DNA of 51,689 nt. It comes from Verrucomicrobiota bacterium (GTDB lineage: Bacteria > Verrucomicrobiota > Verrucomicrobiia > Limisphaerales > JACDHS01). The notes below the pieces were generated by a model, which searched no databases, was not told the origin of the DNA, and was given only the letters and a program-made list of their open reading frames with translations. Location: assembly GCA_013820875.1 (NCBI GenBank), contig JACDHS010000016.1:1-51689 (forward strand), given 5' to 3'. Positions 35,110 through 48,200 of this stretch are shown in pieces. The translations under genes and the position numbers were made by a program. Each line of letters begins with the position of its first letter. The stretch's first letter is position 1.

Positions 35110-36259
35110 ACATCTGGTCGAACAATGCGATCAGTTCAGGGTTATTAGACTTTTGAACCCATTCCAGCGCAGAAACGCCCGAGTGATCTACATCCGATGG
35201 ATTTGCTCCAGCTTCAAGGAGCGCTCGAACGATCTGCTTGTATCCTCCCTTTAATGCTGTGTGAAGAGCAGTTTCATAGAAAGCTGACCTTGTCCCTTTT
35301 TGACGAACTCCGTCCACAAATGACGAAAATGATTTCCCTGTAGGATCCGCCCCAAAATCCAGCAATAGGTGAGACACTTCAACAAGACCAGCGCAGGCAG
35401 CAATTGAAAGGGGCGTTCGATTCCCCACCTGCTTATTGGGATCAGCTCCCGCCTGCAATAGCATTTGGATCATTTTAGTGAAATCGACTTGGGGAAAGAC
35501 CCGACCCTCAGCTTCCATTGCGGTTCGAAGAGATGTCATGGTATTCCAAGTCATATACCGTGTCATCGCCAGAGAAAGGGGAGTGTCCCCCTTCTCACAC
35601 AAAGCAAGCTCTGATGCCCCAGCAACATAATTCGGATCGCAGCCTGCCGCTAAAAGGAATCCTAGAATTTCCTCGTTCTCTTTATCTATTGCACAAAGCA
35701 AGGCGCTACCGACCGGTGAAGCACCTATTGCAGAAAATTTCTTAACAAGTTCGACATCCTGGTTGTGCGCCGCACATGTAAGAACGCTTGCACTCCGTCT
35801 GCTGACGGTTCGTGGATCTGCTCCTTTTTGTAGCAGTAATTCAACCAGCGGTCTATTCCTCCGGAATGTCGCTCTCAGAAGGGGTGTCCATTTTGCGTCC
35901 CCATCTACTTCGGAGGGTCCGATCGCATTTGGGTTTGCCCCGAGTTTCAACAGCAACTCGGCCGCCGAAAACTGATCAAAAGCTACCGCGCAATTTAAAG
36001 GGGTCCCATAATGCTTGCTGCATTCAAGTTCTGCACCATCGCTGATCAATCCCTCAATGACATCTAAAGATCCGAGTTGACTGGCCGCCTGAAGTAACGA
36101 GTGTGGATAATTATCAGGGTTTGAAGAAATCAAGCAGTTCACGGAGAAACCGCGTCGAAGCAAAAGTGCTCGCAGTCCCTGCCATTCGTCCCCTTTGATA
36201 TATTCGTAGACCTCACCGGAATCCGCTGCAGAAATTTCATATTTGCCACTCATACTCAT
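35102..36259 (-). CDS. Ankyrin-repeat protein 1, putative immunity protein
   Basis: 385 aa, cytoplasmic by its lack of a signal peptide. About nine ankyrin repeats, for example SLLQAASQLGSLDVIEGLISDGAEL, TPLNCAVAFDQFSAAELLLKLGANPN, TPLLRATFRRNRPLVELLLQKGADP, TPLSIAACAGLVEVSHLLLDFGADP, TALHTALKGGYKQIVRALLEAGANP. Ankyrin proteins are a recognised class of immunity proteins beside polymorphic toxins. The start ATG at 36259 overlaps the stop of the giant Rhs gene as ATGA, with no ribosome site of its own, so its synthesis depends on translation of the toxin gene. The expected job is to bind and block the C-terminal nuclease. Confidence 0.9.
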   Translation of the reverse strand: MSMSGKYEISAADSGEVYEYIKGDEWQGLRALLLRRGFSVNCLISSNPDNYPHSLLQAASQLGSLDVIEGLISDGAELECSKHYGTPLNCAVAFDQFSAAELLLKLGANPNAIGPSEVDGDAKWTPLLRATFRRNRPLVELLLQKGADPRTVSRRSASVLTCAAHNQDVELVKKFSAIGASPVGSALLCAIDKENEEILGFLLAAGCDPNYVAGASELALCEKGDTPLSLAMTRYMTWNTMTSLRTAMEAEGRVFPQVDFTKMIQMLLQAGADPNKQVGNRTPLSIAACAGLVEVSHLLLDFGADPTGKSFSSFVDGVRQKGTRSAFYETALHTALKGGYKQIVRALLEAGANPSDVDHSGVSALEWVQKSNNPELIALFDQMYG

Positions 36260-39200
36260 TTTCGAAAATAAACGATTACCGGAAAAACACCTTTCCTGAT
36301 CGCCTTGAACCCTAAATAGCGTTTCAATACATAATGCTGAGGTGCTCGAAGCCCTTTCAGGTTGTGCTTGCCCACTATAAACGCAGCAATATGAAGGTCT
36401 GTATGTCTCGTAGCATAATTGAGAATTGCATCAAGTTGCTTTCCTTGATGTCCTTTTACGTAGGCATTATAGAGAGTTTGCGTTGACGCCTTCACCTCAC
36501 CTACTATATGGGTCCGATGATGTGTGCCATTAGGACCCACTAGCCCATCTCCGATAATAAAATCTGGAGACAAATAGCCACGCCGTGGTCCTCTTGCATT
36601 GAGTCTCGGGTTTCTTCCCGTGCAATTACGACCAGCTCCAACAATGTCGCCCTTCTCGCTCATTCTCATTCTATAATGAAATTTATCGCCTACTCCTTGT
36701 GAATTAAATACGGCGCAAGCAGCCATATTGAAAGGTTTGTCGATAGTATTTCCAGTTTTCAATGAATCTTTTGCAAGATGATCCGTGATTTTGTCTATAT
36801 CGAACCCAGGAAACAGGATGTGCATTTGCTTAAATGCTGCCTCAGCGAACGTGTTGATTGCTCGTGACTTCACTTCAGCTGTTCCCACTACCCGAAGAAT
36901 CTGTAGTGTATACTGAATGGCCTGAGCTATATTCATCTCAATCACAGTAAACTCGCCAGTAGGGTCTCCGTATGTATACGGATTATTATTAGCAAAATGG
37001 TAGCTGTTAAACGCTTCTACATTTTCACTACCCGGCTCGTCTGGATCCCTGGTCAGAAACTTACCAGTTACCGAATCATATTCACGTGCCCTCACGTGGT
37101 ATAGACCACTTCCAGCTTCCAGCCATTGGCCATGAAAACGGAAATCACCGTCCACTCCGGAAGCAACTTGCGCATCGTGACCAGTCGTTCCCCGCTGGTT
37201 TCCGAAGCCATCGTATTGGAAAGCTGCCAAACTTGTGCCGCTTTGATTTGCCAAGTTTATTACTGAACCCATGGCATCTTCGAGATAAAACACCGGTTCA
37301 TCCATGTTTCCGGAACCATCCACCTCAAAACGCACCAAAGGGCGATGTCCCACGTGCACATAGCCAGCCAGCACATTACCAGAACCATCACTCACCAGGT
37401 GCGGTGAATCCAAGCCAGCGTCTAAGGTCGGACCTGTCACGAAGCGCCGTTCGGTTGTGCCTTGCACCGCTTTTACGCGTCTTCCTTCCGCGTCGTATTC
37501 GTACGTGGTGGTTTGGCTGTTCTTCGTGACAAACATCACCCTGTCGCTTGTGTCGTAACTCAATGTGAGGTCGTCCAAACCACGCTCGATGCCGATCATG
37601 CGTCCAAAGTCATCGAACTCGTAATCTTCATTTTGAGGGCCAGTGACTGCATCCAACTGGTATCCCGGTGCGTAGGATGAGACGAATTCCTGTGGGCTGC
37701 CTATCCCAACCGTGCGCGTGAGCACCCGGCGATTGCCCGCTTCATCGTAAACGTAGGTAATCTTCTCCTGGAGAGCATCAGAGGAATCAAAATAGCGCTC
37801 CTCTTCTAAGCGGTGGGATTCATCGTAGTCGAGTTCGACATAAGAATTGTCCTCCCGGGTAATCTTCGTTGGTTCACCCAAGCCGGAACGGACATAATGG
37901 AACGCCGAAATGACGGTTTCCGTTGTTCCATCCACTTTCTTATGCACGATGTGCCGCACGAAATTATCCGGATCGTTGCCGGGATCGTTCCCGGTCGCGT
38001 TCGGATCAATTCTGTAGTCGTAGGTCGTCACAACTCCATTCGGCAGGGTCCGTTTTTTCACGCGACCAAGCTTGTCATGTTCATACACGATTTCAGTCTG
38101 ATCAGGCAATTTCACCTTCCAGAGATTCCCGGCAAGATCATAAACATATTCGGTGGTGTATACCGCACCCGTCGCTGAGGCCTTGGATTTGATCTTATGG
38201 ATGCGTTCCAAACGGTCGAATTCATAAATCAAGGCTGAACCGGTCGAATGCGTGATCGTTTTCACCCGACGCGAGTTGACGTAATCACTATCATAAGTGG
38301 TCGTTCGGGTTTGGCCGTTCTGCGTCAGTTGCGTTGATACCAATTGGCCGTCCGGCGAGTAAGCAGTGGCAACTTCCTTCTCCGGAGTCCACGAACCGGA
38401 AACGGTGGGTGATGTATAGTGCTTGCGCTCCCGCTCGCGTCCGGCCGCGTCGTATCTGAAAGTGACTTTGTGCCGTTTCCCATTCGCCTCATGAAGTTGC
38501 GCGACAGGCAGGTGTTTCGCGCCATTTGGAATCAACCAACCTGTTTCTTCAGGGTGCGTTTCCGCGTTCACGCTGTCTTCTGATTCGAAGTAAACCTGTG
38601 TGACCGTTCCTGCCCCAGCATAGCTGGTGGCATTCTGGCGATCCTGATCGTCATATCCATAGGAGACCAGGATTTCAGGGGCGAGTGGGGTTGTTGCGCC
38701 AGGGATGGTGAGCGCCGGCCCTTCCACGGCAAGAAGATAACCATTATCTTCTGCTGTCTCGCCTGGATCTGTGTCGTATTTGAAGGTATAAGTGTTTCCG
38801 CCAAGATCGGTAGCAGTCTTAATCTGCCCCGATTCAGTATAGGTAAAAGTGCGAACGCGGCCTGATTGGTCTGTGATCGTTGCAGGATATTCCTCTGCTT
38901 CCTGTTCGGGACTGACGAGGCCTGCAAGGTAGGTTGTCTTCACGCTTCCTGCACAGCATGTGGTCGTCTCAATTGGCAAACCGAATGGTGAGAAGATTGT
39001 CGTGGAGGTGCGATCAAGAGGATCCACCGCCGAAGCTGAATTCGCCGTGTAGGTGTAAGTCCACGTTGCCGCTTCCTCATTCGGAAGAGTTTTTGTCACC
39101 GTCTCGATCTGGCCATCGGGATAGTAAGTGTACTCGGTGATTTCGCCCTCAGCATTGGTATGCTTCTTCAAACGTCCAACCGCGTCGTTCTCGCGAATGT

Positions 39201-42200
39201 CTTCACCGCCAGTCCGGATGTTTTTGACTGTCGTTTTCCGATTCTGATCATCGTAGATGTATTCCGTTTCTTCGCCTTGGGCATTGATCTCGCGCTTAAG
39301 TCGGCCCACTTCGTCGTAACGAAACTCCGGATTGCTGCCATCGGCAGTTTCCCAACCGGCTAATCGACCATTGTCATCGAAGTCACGTTTCAAACTGCCA
39401 ACGGTCGGACTGCTGACAGTGTTCCAATCGAGTTGCGACTCATGGCCGTAGCTGATGCTGACGCCATTGCCGTAATCTGCACCGGTTTCACGACCTTGAG
39501 GGTCATAATCGATTGTGGATGTAGCACCGTCCTGCACGAAGGTGGTCAAATTGCCATTATCGTCGTAACCACTCGTGATCGTCTTGCCCAACGAATCCGT
39601 CAGGCTTGTGGCGTCACCTTTTGCATCCAAAGTGACTGCCATGCTGCCAAACGCATCCGTCTCGACTGTGGTCTGCGTCCCGTTCGCGCCGCTCTGGTAT
39701 TCCCATGAACTGATGGTCACGGTGTCAGAGGCAGTGAACTTGATCAAAGATCCCGATTGCGCCGCCGCTGCATTCAGCACTTCAACCAGTTTGGCAATCG
39801 TTGTGTAGCCGTCGTTTATTTTGACGGTGATTGTCTTGGTAGCCGAATCGTAAGAGACGGAAGCTACGTTGTCCTCAGTTGTGATTGCAGGATCATCTTC
39901 GATTTCAATCGTAACGCCGTTGAAATCTGTTCCCGTCTCACTTGTCCCGAAAACCAGATTGTACTCTGGCATTTTGACGCCAGACGTCTCTGTCGTAGTC
40001 CCACCAGAGGTCGTTGCGCTGGTAATCGGGCGGATCAAACTGACAGTGTCACGAACCTTCACCGCCGTTGGTTTCAAGGAAAACGACCTATCCCCGGTCT
40101 CGACGAGCGGATGATACGTATTGATCTCGACTGCTCCCGAAGGAGAAATCGTTTCGGTCGGATTGCCGTATTGGTCAAAACGACTGGTCGTTGTACGCCC
40201 GGTTGGACTCGTAACTTGCACCGAACTCAATTGACTGAAATTATTGTCAAAATAAGTGAACACCGTGGTTGTTGTCAGTCCCTCCACGGTATCGACTCCT
40301 TCTTCGAGCATGGTAGTCACTGTCTCGATCCGCTGTTTTTGTTCGGAGAGTGTTGTATAACTGCGACGCGTCTCGTTGAGCCAGTGCAGCGTTTCACTTT
40401 CACCATCTACTTCGACTTTGTAACCGGTTGTCTTAGTTATTCTGCCCTCATTATCGTAAGAATGAACAATTCTACGCATCAGCGGGTCGGTGATAATCTC
40501 CTGGTTATTCGCAATATCATGCACATAAGTGGTCGTGTTGCCGGAAGCATCGGTAACCGAACTCAATCGGCCATCCTGATACGTATTCCGAGTCACAAAT
40601 TTACCGCGTGGGTCTTTGATACCGGTGATGAAGTTTGGATAGGCGGTGTTTGTGTAGAAATACTGGTTAGTCAGGTAATTTTCCGAAACGCGATTTACTA
40701 ACTTGTGAACATGCGTCAGTCTGCCGCTGAAATCATAATCGTATTTAATCAGCGCCGGACCATTTATATCCCCGTCGCCATCAAGGGAAGCCGGGTCAAA
40801 AACCGACTTGATTCGCCCGTAGTTATCTCGATCAAAAACAATCGTGCGAGTTGGATTTCCACTGCTATCTGCCTCCCAGATTTTGTCTGGAGCAATATGC
40901 GTAACATTTCCATCCGGATGCTCGATTCGGGTGAGCTTCGGTGGTCCCCAAGTTCGGACGGGAAACGTCGGAAACTGACTATAATTTTCTTCTGATCCCT
41001 GCACCACGGTATGCAGGCCTTGATCATCGCGAGTCAGGTAATACCCGATACCATCCTCGGTTGTGAGTTTGAAACCAGGGAAATCGAAACTTTCCACGGG
41101 CAAGCGAGGGTCACCTTCCTGCCAATACGGCGGATAGATGCCTCCGAGAATAACGTTCAATGTTGGAAGCACCACCGCCTCAGCAGAATTCAGCACTTCT
41201 AATGTGGCGTTGACGCCCGGCGGAGAAATGTATCTCGGGACATACCCGAATCCAAATTCGTCTCCCGGAGCTCTTACAAGGGTGAAAAGGAACGTGGAAC
41301 GCCTGCCATCTGGAAGCGTCAAGGTGACATTCCTGCCTCCGCCAACACGCATATTAAAGTATTTCTCTGCTGGATCGTCTTCCGTGATATCCAGGACCGT
41401 TTCCCGGAATTCATCCAGTTCCACGTCCATGCTATTGATTGCAAAACTCCATGAATAGCCGAAGTCGCCTTTGTTGGGGTTGAGCGAATCGTAGGTGCGT
41501 ATGACCGTCAGCGGCATGCCACGAGCGGGAATCACGGCGTCCTGTTCACTGAACGTGAACTGCCCAACCTTCAGGTCGCTTTCCAGGATGAATCGCACGG
41601 AATCTTCGGCATATTCATTTTCCCCTTCTACAAACAGCCAGAGATCGTAAACGCCATTGCGGAGTCGGCTCAAATCAAACGTGCCGAGAGTATCATTTGT
41701 AACACCTGCTCCGCCAGAATACCAGAGCACTTCCTCTCCCTGGATCGTAGAAATCACGAGGTCGTATGTGACAGACTCACCAGCAACTGAACTGTGTGCA
41801 TTGCCCGTAACAATCAAAACTCCTTCGCTAATGCGGGGATAATTGGCAGCGATGCCACCCGCCGAGTAATTGGCCTGTGGCGGGTTAATGATTTTAGCAA
41901 TTGGAACTACTCCACTGCCAGAGGCGACAACGATATTGTTTGTCGCTTCAGTGAGACCGCCTTTATGCACCACTTGACCGTTTGCGTTGTTCGTGTAATC
42001 AGCCACCCAGCACGTGAATAAGTCTGGTCCGGTATAGCCGCTGTCCGGGGAGTAAAGCAATTTACCATTCTTCTCTACAACCTGGCCATGGAGAGGCTGG
42101 GTAAAAGAAAAGATCTCCAGCAGGTCACCTGGATCATCGCTGGCGTTTAACAGCAGATCGAACATCTCATTGGTTCGGGAATTCCGCTTCACCTCAATTG

Positions 42201-45200
42201 AATCCGGCAAGCTGATGATCGGAGCGTTGTTGTCTGAAGGAACGACAAATACAGTCACCTTGCCGCTGGCTGTATTACCCTGGTTGTCCACAATCGAATA
42301 GGTGAATTCATCAATTCCTGTAAAACCTGATGCGGGTGATGTGTACTTGACATGGTGACTATAGGAATGATCAACCTCGCCTCCATGCAATGCCGGGGTA
42401 ACGTTTGTTACGGTAGTGCCTCGGCAGTCATCACTCGGGACCACTTGTATCCAGATCGTGTTCGTAATCACAATCGGCCCCAGGGTGCTGGCAGGAACAC
42501 TCACAACCTTGTCTTGCGCGACCAACGGCCCATCGAAGCAGGGGTTGTAAAGATTAAGTGTGACATGAGCGGAACTGTTGCTGCCATATTCATCAACCAT
42601 TTTATATTCAAATTCGTCCTGCCCCACAGCACTGGCATCGGTCATATATTCCAATCGGAGCGGAGGACAGAATTGGTTTGTGAAATCCACCCCCCAGCTA
42701 ACATATCCCAGGCTTGCGGCCACCGACCCTCCCGGTGTTTCTTCCAGGGACACCCAGTCTCCAGCGGTGCGAACATGGGTCACTCGTAATGGTTTGAGGC
42801 CCGCGTTCATATCGTTGGCAAGCACGTCCAAAATGACTCTCTGAATACCGCTTGCTGTCATTATTACTGGAACCGCATTAGTATCGTTGACGGCTAACGT
42901 CACTCCCCCTGTTCTCGAAACCTCCACTTTCACCCGAGCCCGGGCAATGCCGCCAGCGGAGTTAGCCGCCATATAGGTAAAGCTATCTGTGCCAAGAAAG
43001 AACGGGCGAGGAGAATATTGGAGGTTTGTACGACTCTCACTGATCACCACCCATCCGTTCTGCGGTTGCGATACGTTTCTAATTGTGAGACTTGGATCAT
43101 TTTCATCATTTTTCAATACATCCAGAACTACTCCCGTACTGTTTCGTTGTATTGACGCCTGTCCCGCTTCTGGAAAACTGTCGTCCACCAGTGCAGGCGG
43201 TTTCGCTTCGGCCAAGGCACCCGGAAAGGTGCCTGCTGCATACGTGTTGTTTGCCTCGACCGTAATATCTGTAAGGATTGGGTATATAACCGAGCCACTT
43301 CGACGCAATGTAACCTGGAGCTCGATATAGCGACCAGAGAGTGGTTCGCCTGTGAAATGATCAAGAGGCTGTTGCCCGTTGCTGACGAGATTGAAAAGAT
43401 TGGTGGAAAGGCCGGTGATTGTTTCTGCAGTTCTAGCTTTAACAACGATTCCCTCATCCACCGCCCCTGATTCGTTATTCCATCTCACTTTACTCCACTC
43501 AGTTCCATGTACACCATCGTCATGAACAACACTCCAAACACCCATCCCGGGAGAACTCTCCAAAGCGACAGTTCCAGTCATGTTAAAGTTGCCCAAATAA
43601 TAAGCCGCATGTTGTCCTCCATAAAGAATTACACTCATATCAACTTCACCAACGTGAGATGCATTTGTATAAAGTGAGTGTGTCGGCTCGAGCACAAGCT
43701 CGTTAATCATTCTTGGTCCTTTTGTGGGATCAATCCGTAGCAAATCACCATACCCATAACCGGAACTCGCCTGAGTCATCAGCCAGACCTTGCCATTTGA
43801 ATCTATAGAAAGCTCCACTGGCCAAAAGTCACAGGGCAATGGCACACGCCCGACGTACGACGTATTAGAATCATTGTTTTCGATAACGAAACGGAACAAT
43901 TTACGAGCATCCGAATTCGTGTCCCATGCTATCAGCCAAACGTTGCCCTCAGCATCAATTCTCATCCTTGACGAATAGAAAGTAATGGGTACGGACATCC
44001 CTTGAGTCTCGGCTATCACGCCAGTTTCGCTGATTTTGCTGAGGTAAACCAAACCGTCACGGTCGTACATGGACCAAACATTCCCAGTCCTGGGATCCAT
44101 AGCAGCAGTTCCCTGTTCGAACTCCAACTTCTCTATACAATTCGCTAAAAGAGTATCACCATCAAAACCGGATATCATGAGTGCTGATGCTGGTGCCTCT
44201 GTCAAAGTCCAAAACGAACGGTTCCGGTTCAAGAAATTCAAACCCGCCTCCTGCCTAATCCGCTCGCAGGGCGTAACATTGGTCACCTGAATTCCTGTGT
44301 TTCCATTTATCACCCTCAATTCATTAGTGAGGCCGGAAATTCCCAACCAAAGGTTATCGCCTGGATCAACCGTCACACTGAATCCTGCCCACGCGCCCGA
44401 GTATGGGAGGACAGGAAACCAGTCGAGAATAGCTTCGTCCTCCGCTTCAGTAACGTCGATTGGCCCATCCGCTGTTTTTCTCTTCCAAGGCAACAGATGC
44501 CCGGATCCGCGCGAGGTTTTGATATAGCCATCACGATCTCGATCAATGCATGTGTTGTACAGGAACGGTGGCTTAAGGTAGTCACCATTCAAGTCAGCGG
44601 TAAAGCTGCCGTCGGGATTTTTATGTCCGCGCGTGCCTCCGATGACGACGCCAATCTTGCAGATCCCGGAAGCACGTAACTGAAACCCGCTTATGCCAAC
44701 AAAAGAATTTCCATATTTGTCTACAGTCATTCCTAATTCTACATAATCGTGAGCCATGCCTTCCCATCTTAAATCCGGGTGCCCAGGAGCAACGCTATAC
44801 TCGCCAACGCACTCGCCCGTATTCACATCAATTCTAGCCAAGACACTCTCACCAATGTGACCGTTCGATCGCCATAGTCTTGTATTCACAAACGGAAACG
44901 GCGTCGCCAGATAATTTATTTGAAGCTGGTTGGTGGTAACCTCATAATTTAGGTTCATGAGTGTTCCCTGATCGAAATCTATATTGGTGGTGTAAGTTCG
45001 AGCTTTCGTAACTGTGATGGTAACTTCTCCGAACTTACTCTGACCGAGATCGTCGGTTCCTGTTGCCCGGAACTTGTATTCGCCCGGTGCAGTCAAAATT
45101 GCCGAAACATTTGGGGATTCATCGGACGGAGAAAAAGAGACACTCACGTCGCCCGGACTTTTAGTCGTGCTCCATTTAAATTCAACCTCTCCGATCCCGT

Positions 45201-48200
45201 TCGAATGAGTCGCAAACAGGTTTACTGCCAATGGTAAAACTTCGACCGTCGGATTTAGAGACTGTCCTTCAGCGAGGGAGGCCTGGACCGAAAACTCATC
45301 CAAAGTCAAGATCTCAATTACAAACGTGCTGCTAGACTCATCGATACCGCCGTTGGCAGTTCCATCCTGGTCTCTGACGGTAACGGTGACGGTGACGTTT
45401 CTTTCTGTAGCGCCGGGCGTGAATGAGATGGATCCGGTTGTCGCAGACGGGCTGTAGATGATTTGAGGAGTGCCGCCGATAGCAAAGGCATCTTCATCTT
45501 CCGGGCTGATGCTGACTTGAACACTTAACGGCCATCCCGTTTCGTTCTCCGGTCCGCCGGTAATGCCAGAAAGAGAAACCACCTGGGATGGGCCACCGGC
45601 ATAGACAGTCGGGACATCACCGATGTACAGAGTGGGCGCGTCGTTGACAGGGACAACATGGACGGTGGTCGTCACACTGGTCGATCCACCGCTTCCGTCT
45701 GACAAACTGATTGCTACCGTCCGTGGGTTGGATGATGGATTCTCGGATAAATTGTGAAAACTGACACTGCGCAAGACAGCTTGTGCAGCGGCCAATGAGC
45801 ATTCGGAATCGAAGATGACCTGCAAAGAGTGATTTCCAACAGCGCTCAATGTCCCGACTGGCACCCCTTGATAATTTACAACATTACCTGCCATCGTTAT
45901 TTCGTTATTCGCAGACATTCCCAATCGATCCGCAGCCTGGCTGTTCTGGGTAATAGATGCAGTCAATGTCCCTCCCGCAAAATTGGGAGAATCGGCGTCT
46001 GTGAGGGTGGAAGCGGGGTCAAGAAACTTCGATGCTTGATTCTCGATATAGGTGCTCGTGGCAGCGAATTGCATTTCGGGCGCCACGCCGCCCCGGCACA
46101 GTTTATTAACAATCTTCTCAAAAACCAACCGCAACGAGTCGATTTTGGCACTTTGGGTGGAGCCAGAAGCAAAATAGGCGTCCAAAGGAGATGTGGCCGC
46201 CATACGAAGCAACTGCTCATTGTTGGTACCAAATCCAATGATGATGATTTTGATTCCCGTTTCCTTGGCTTGATTGATTATTTCCCTCGTGCTCGGGGTA
46301 GGCTTCCACGCCCCATCCGACATCAGCACGACCACACGCTGCCGATTGGTTACGGTAATTTCTGAATTCAATTCAAACTGCGCAATGGCGGCGCTCAATG
46401 CATTGTCCGCACAGGAATATCCTCCCTCAGTGAGACCTGCCACTCGCGTGTATTGATGAAGAAAAATATTTGTCTGTAGCAGCGCGTTACGAACTGCCTC
46501 AAGGTCACCCGTTAACTCTTTAGCAACAGCGGCCTGCCCCTCGAAAAAGATGGCAGAGAGGCGGTCCTGAGTCGCGAATTTTGCAGCAAAATCAGCCGAA
46601 CATTTTCTCGATGGAGCACCATAACCGCTAGCCGAGTTGGAGAAATCGATTGCCACTACCAGGTCAATCGCATCCGGACAGTTGGGGCTAAGAACCTGAA
46701 GTTCTTTCGAAAACAGAAGGTGGTTACTTGTGCCAGCAGTCCAACTGACATTGATCCTGCGCCCATTCTGGAGGAATTGTGGTGAAAGGTGATTGTAGGT
46801 AAGGCGTTCAACCACATCTTCAATACTGTTGCTGGTGATGTTGCTCAGGTTTGTGTCAAATGCAATCACCAGAGCGGTTCCCTGACCATCATAAGTTCCC
46901 TGCACCGAGCCAATGTGAATTGCGTTATTTCCGGTAAAGACCTTGTCGTCATTAAACACGGTGGTTTTCGTCGTATTTTCAATCGAAAGGCGATCTTCCG
47001 GATAATACAGAGGATCACCCATGGCATCGACAATTTCCACTTTGAGTGTTCCATCATTATAGTTGAAGGCGGTCAGTTCAACATCAGGCGCTACATAGAC
47101 TGACGGGTATGTTGAGACTCCCTCCAGCAGCGGAAAAATCACTTGTCCCCGCGTAAAGGCAAACGGTCTTGAATCGCCGACTGCTAATGCTCCGTCGAAA
47201 TAGGAAACGGAGTAGTTGGTCTTTTGATCTGCAGTAATAATTCGGTGAATTGGATCATTGAGACTAATTGTTGAGCCGCGTTCGATCAAATAGTACCCAG
47301 AACCGCCGGTTTCCGGCGCACTACTCACGTATATTGCAGGATTATTATCATTGATTCCTTCGATCCCAACCCCGAACTCGCCGCGATGCATGGCATTCTC
47401 TCTCGCAAAACCGTTGATGATTCCCGTAAAGGCAGGATTTGCAGCACCTGCCGCTCTGACTCGATTCTTCGCCTTTGCCGTCAGTGTCGCTTTGAGAATA
47501 GTTAGATTACCATTTGTAAAGTTTTCTTCCTGAAAACTGTATGTTTTGGATGTCAGCGCGCTGTCATCGGTCGGTTTCGTTACCCGGATCTCATAATTTC
47601 CAACGTCACTGCCGGTCGTGGCATCGGTGCTAAAGATGGGAGATCCGGAAATGGTGGCTGGTCCGTCTCCATTGACGAAGCCCTCATATCGCGCTGTAAA
47701 GATTGCGTTGGGAGTTCCATAGGCCCGGATAAAATCGTTACCTATGACCGTAAGAGGCTTTTTAGAGACATCGAAAGATTGCGACACCGGAGATGCAGAA
47801 AGATACAACGAGTTTCCGTTTTGCCGCGCTTCAACCGTGACAGTCCCCATTCCGGTAACAGTGATTTGATTTCCGGATACAGTAGCATTCTTCACAGTTG
47901 TGGCGCCGGGTTTGATTGAAGTCACAACGAATGTGACAGGCAACCCGGACGATGCCGTCGCAGAGACCTCAAACGTATCGCCGTAAACCTTGTCAGGTAT
48001 AGGGGTATCGAAAGCGATGGTTTGTGACGCCTTGCTAATGGTGTAGCTCTGATCTGTTGTTGCCGGATTATAAACTGCATCACCGGAATGAAATCCCCTG
48101 ACTTTTACGGTTCCAACGCCAGTAGAAGTAACCACATTATCTGCGACGACTCCCGGTCCGGAGATGACAAAGAAATTAACCGGTCCTTCAGTAGAAGTTG

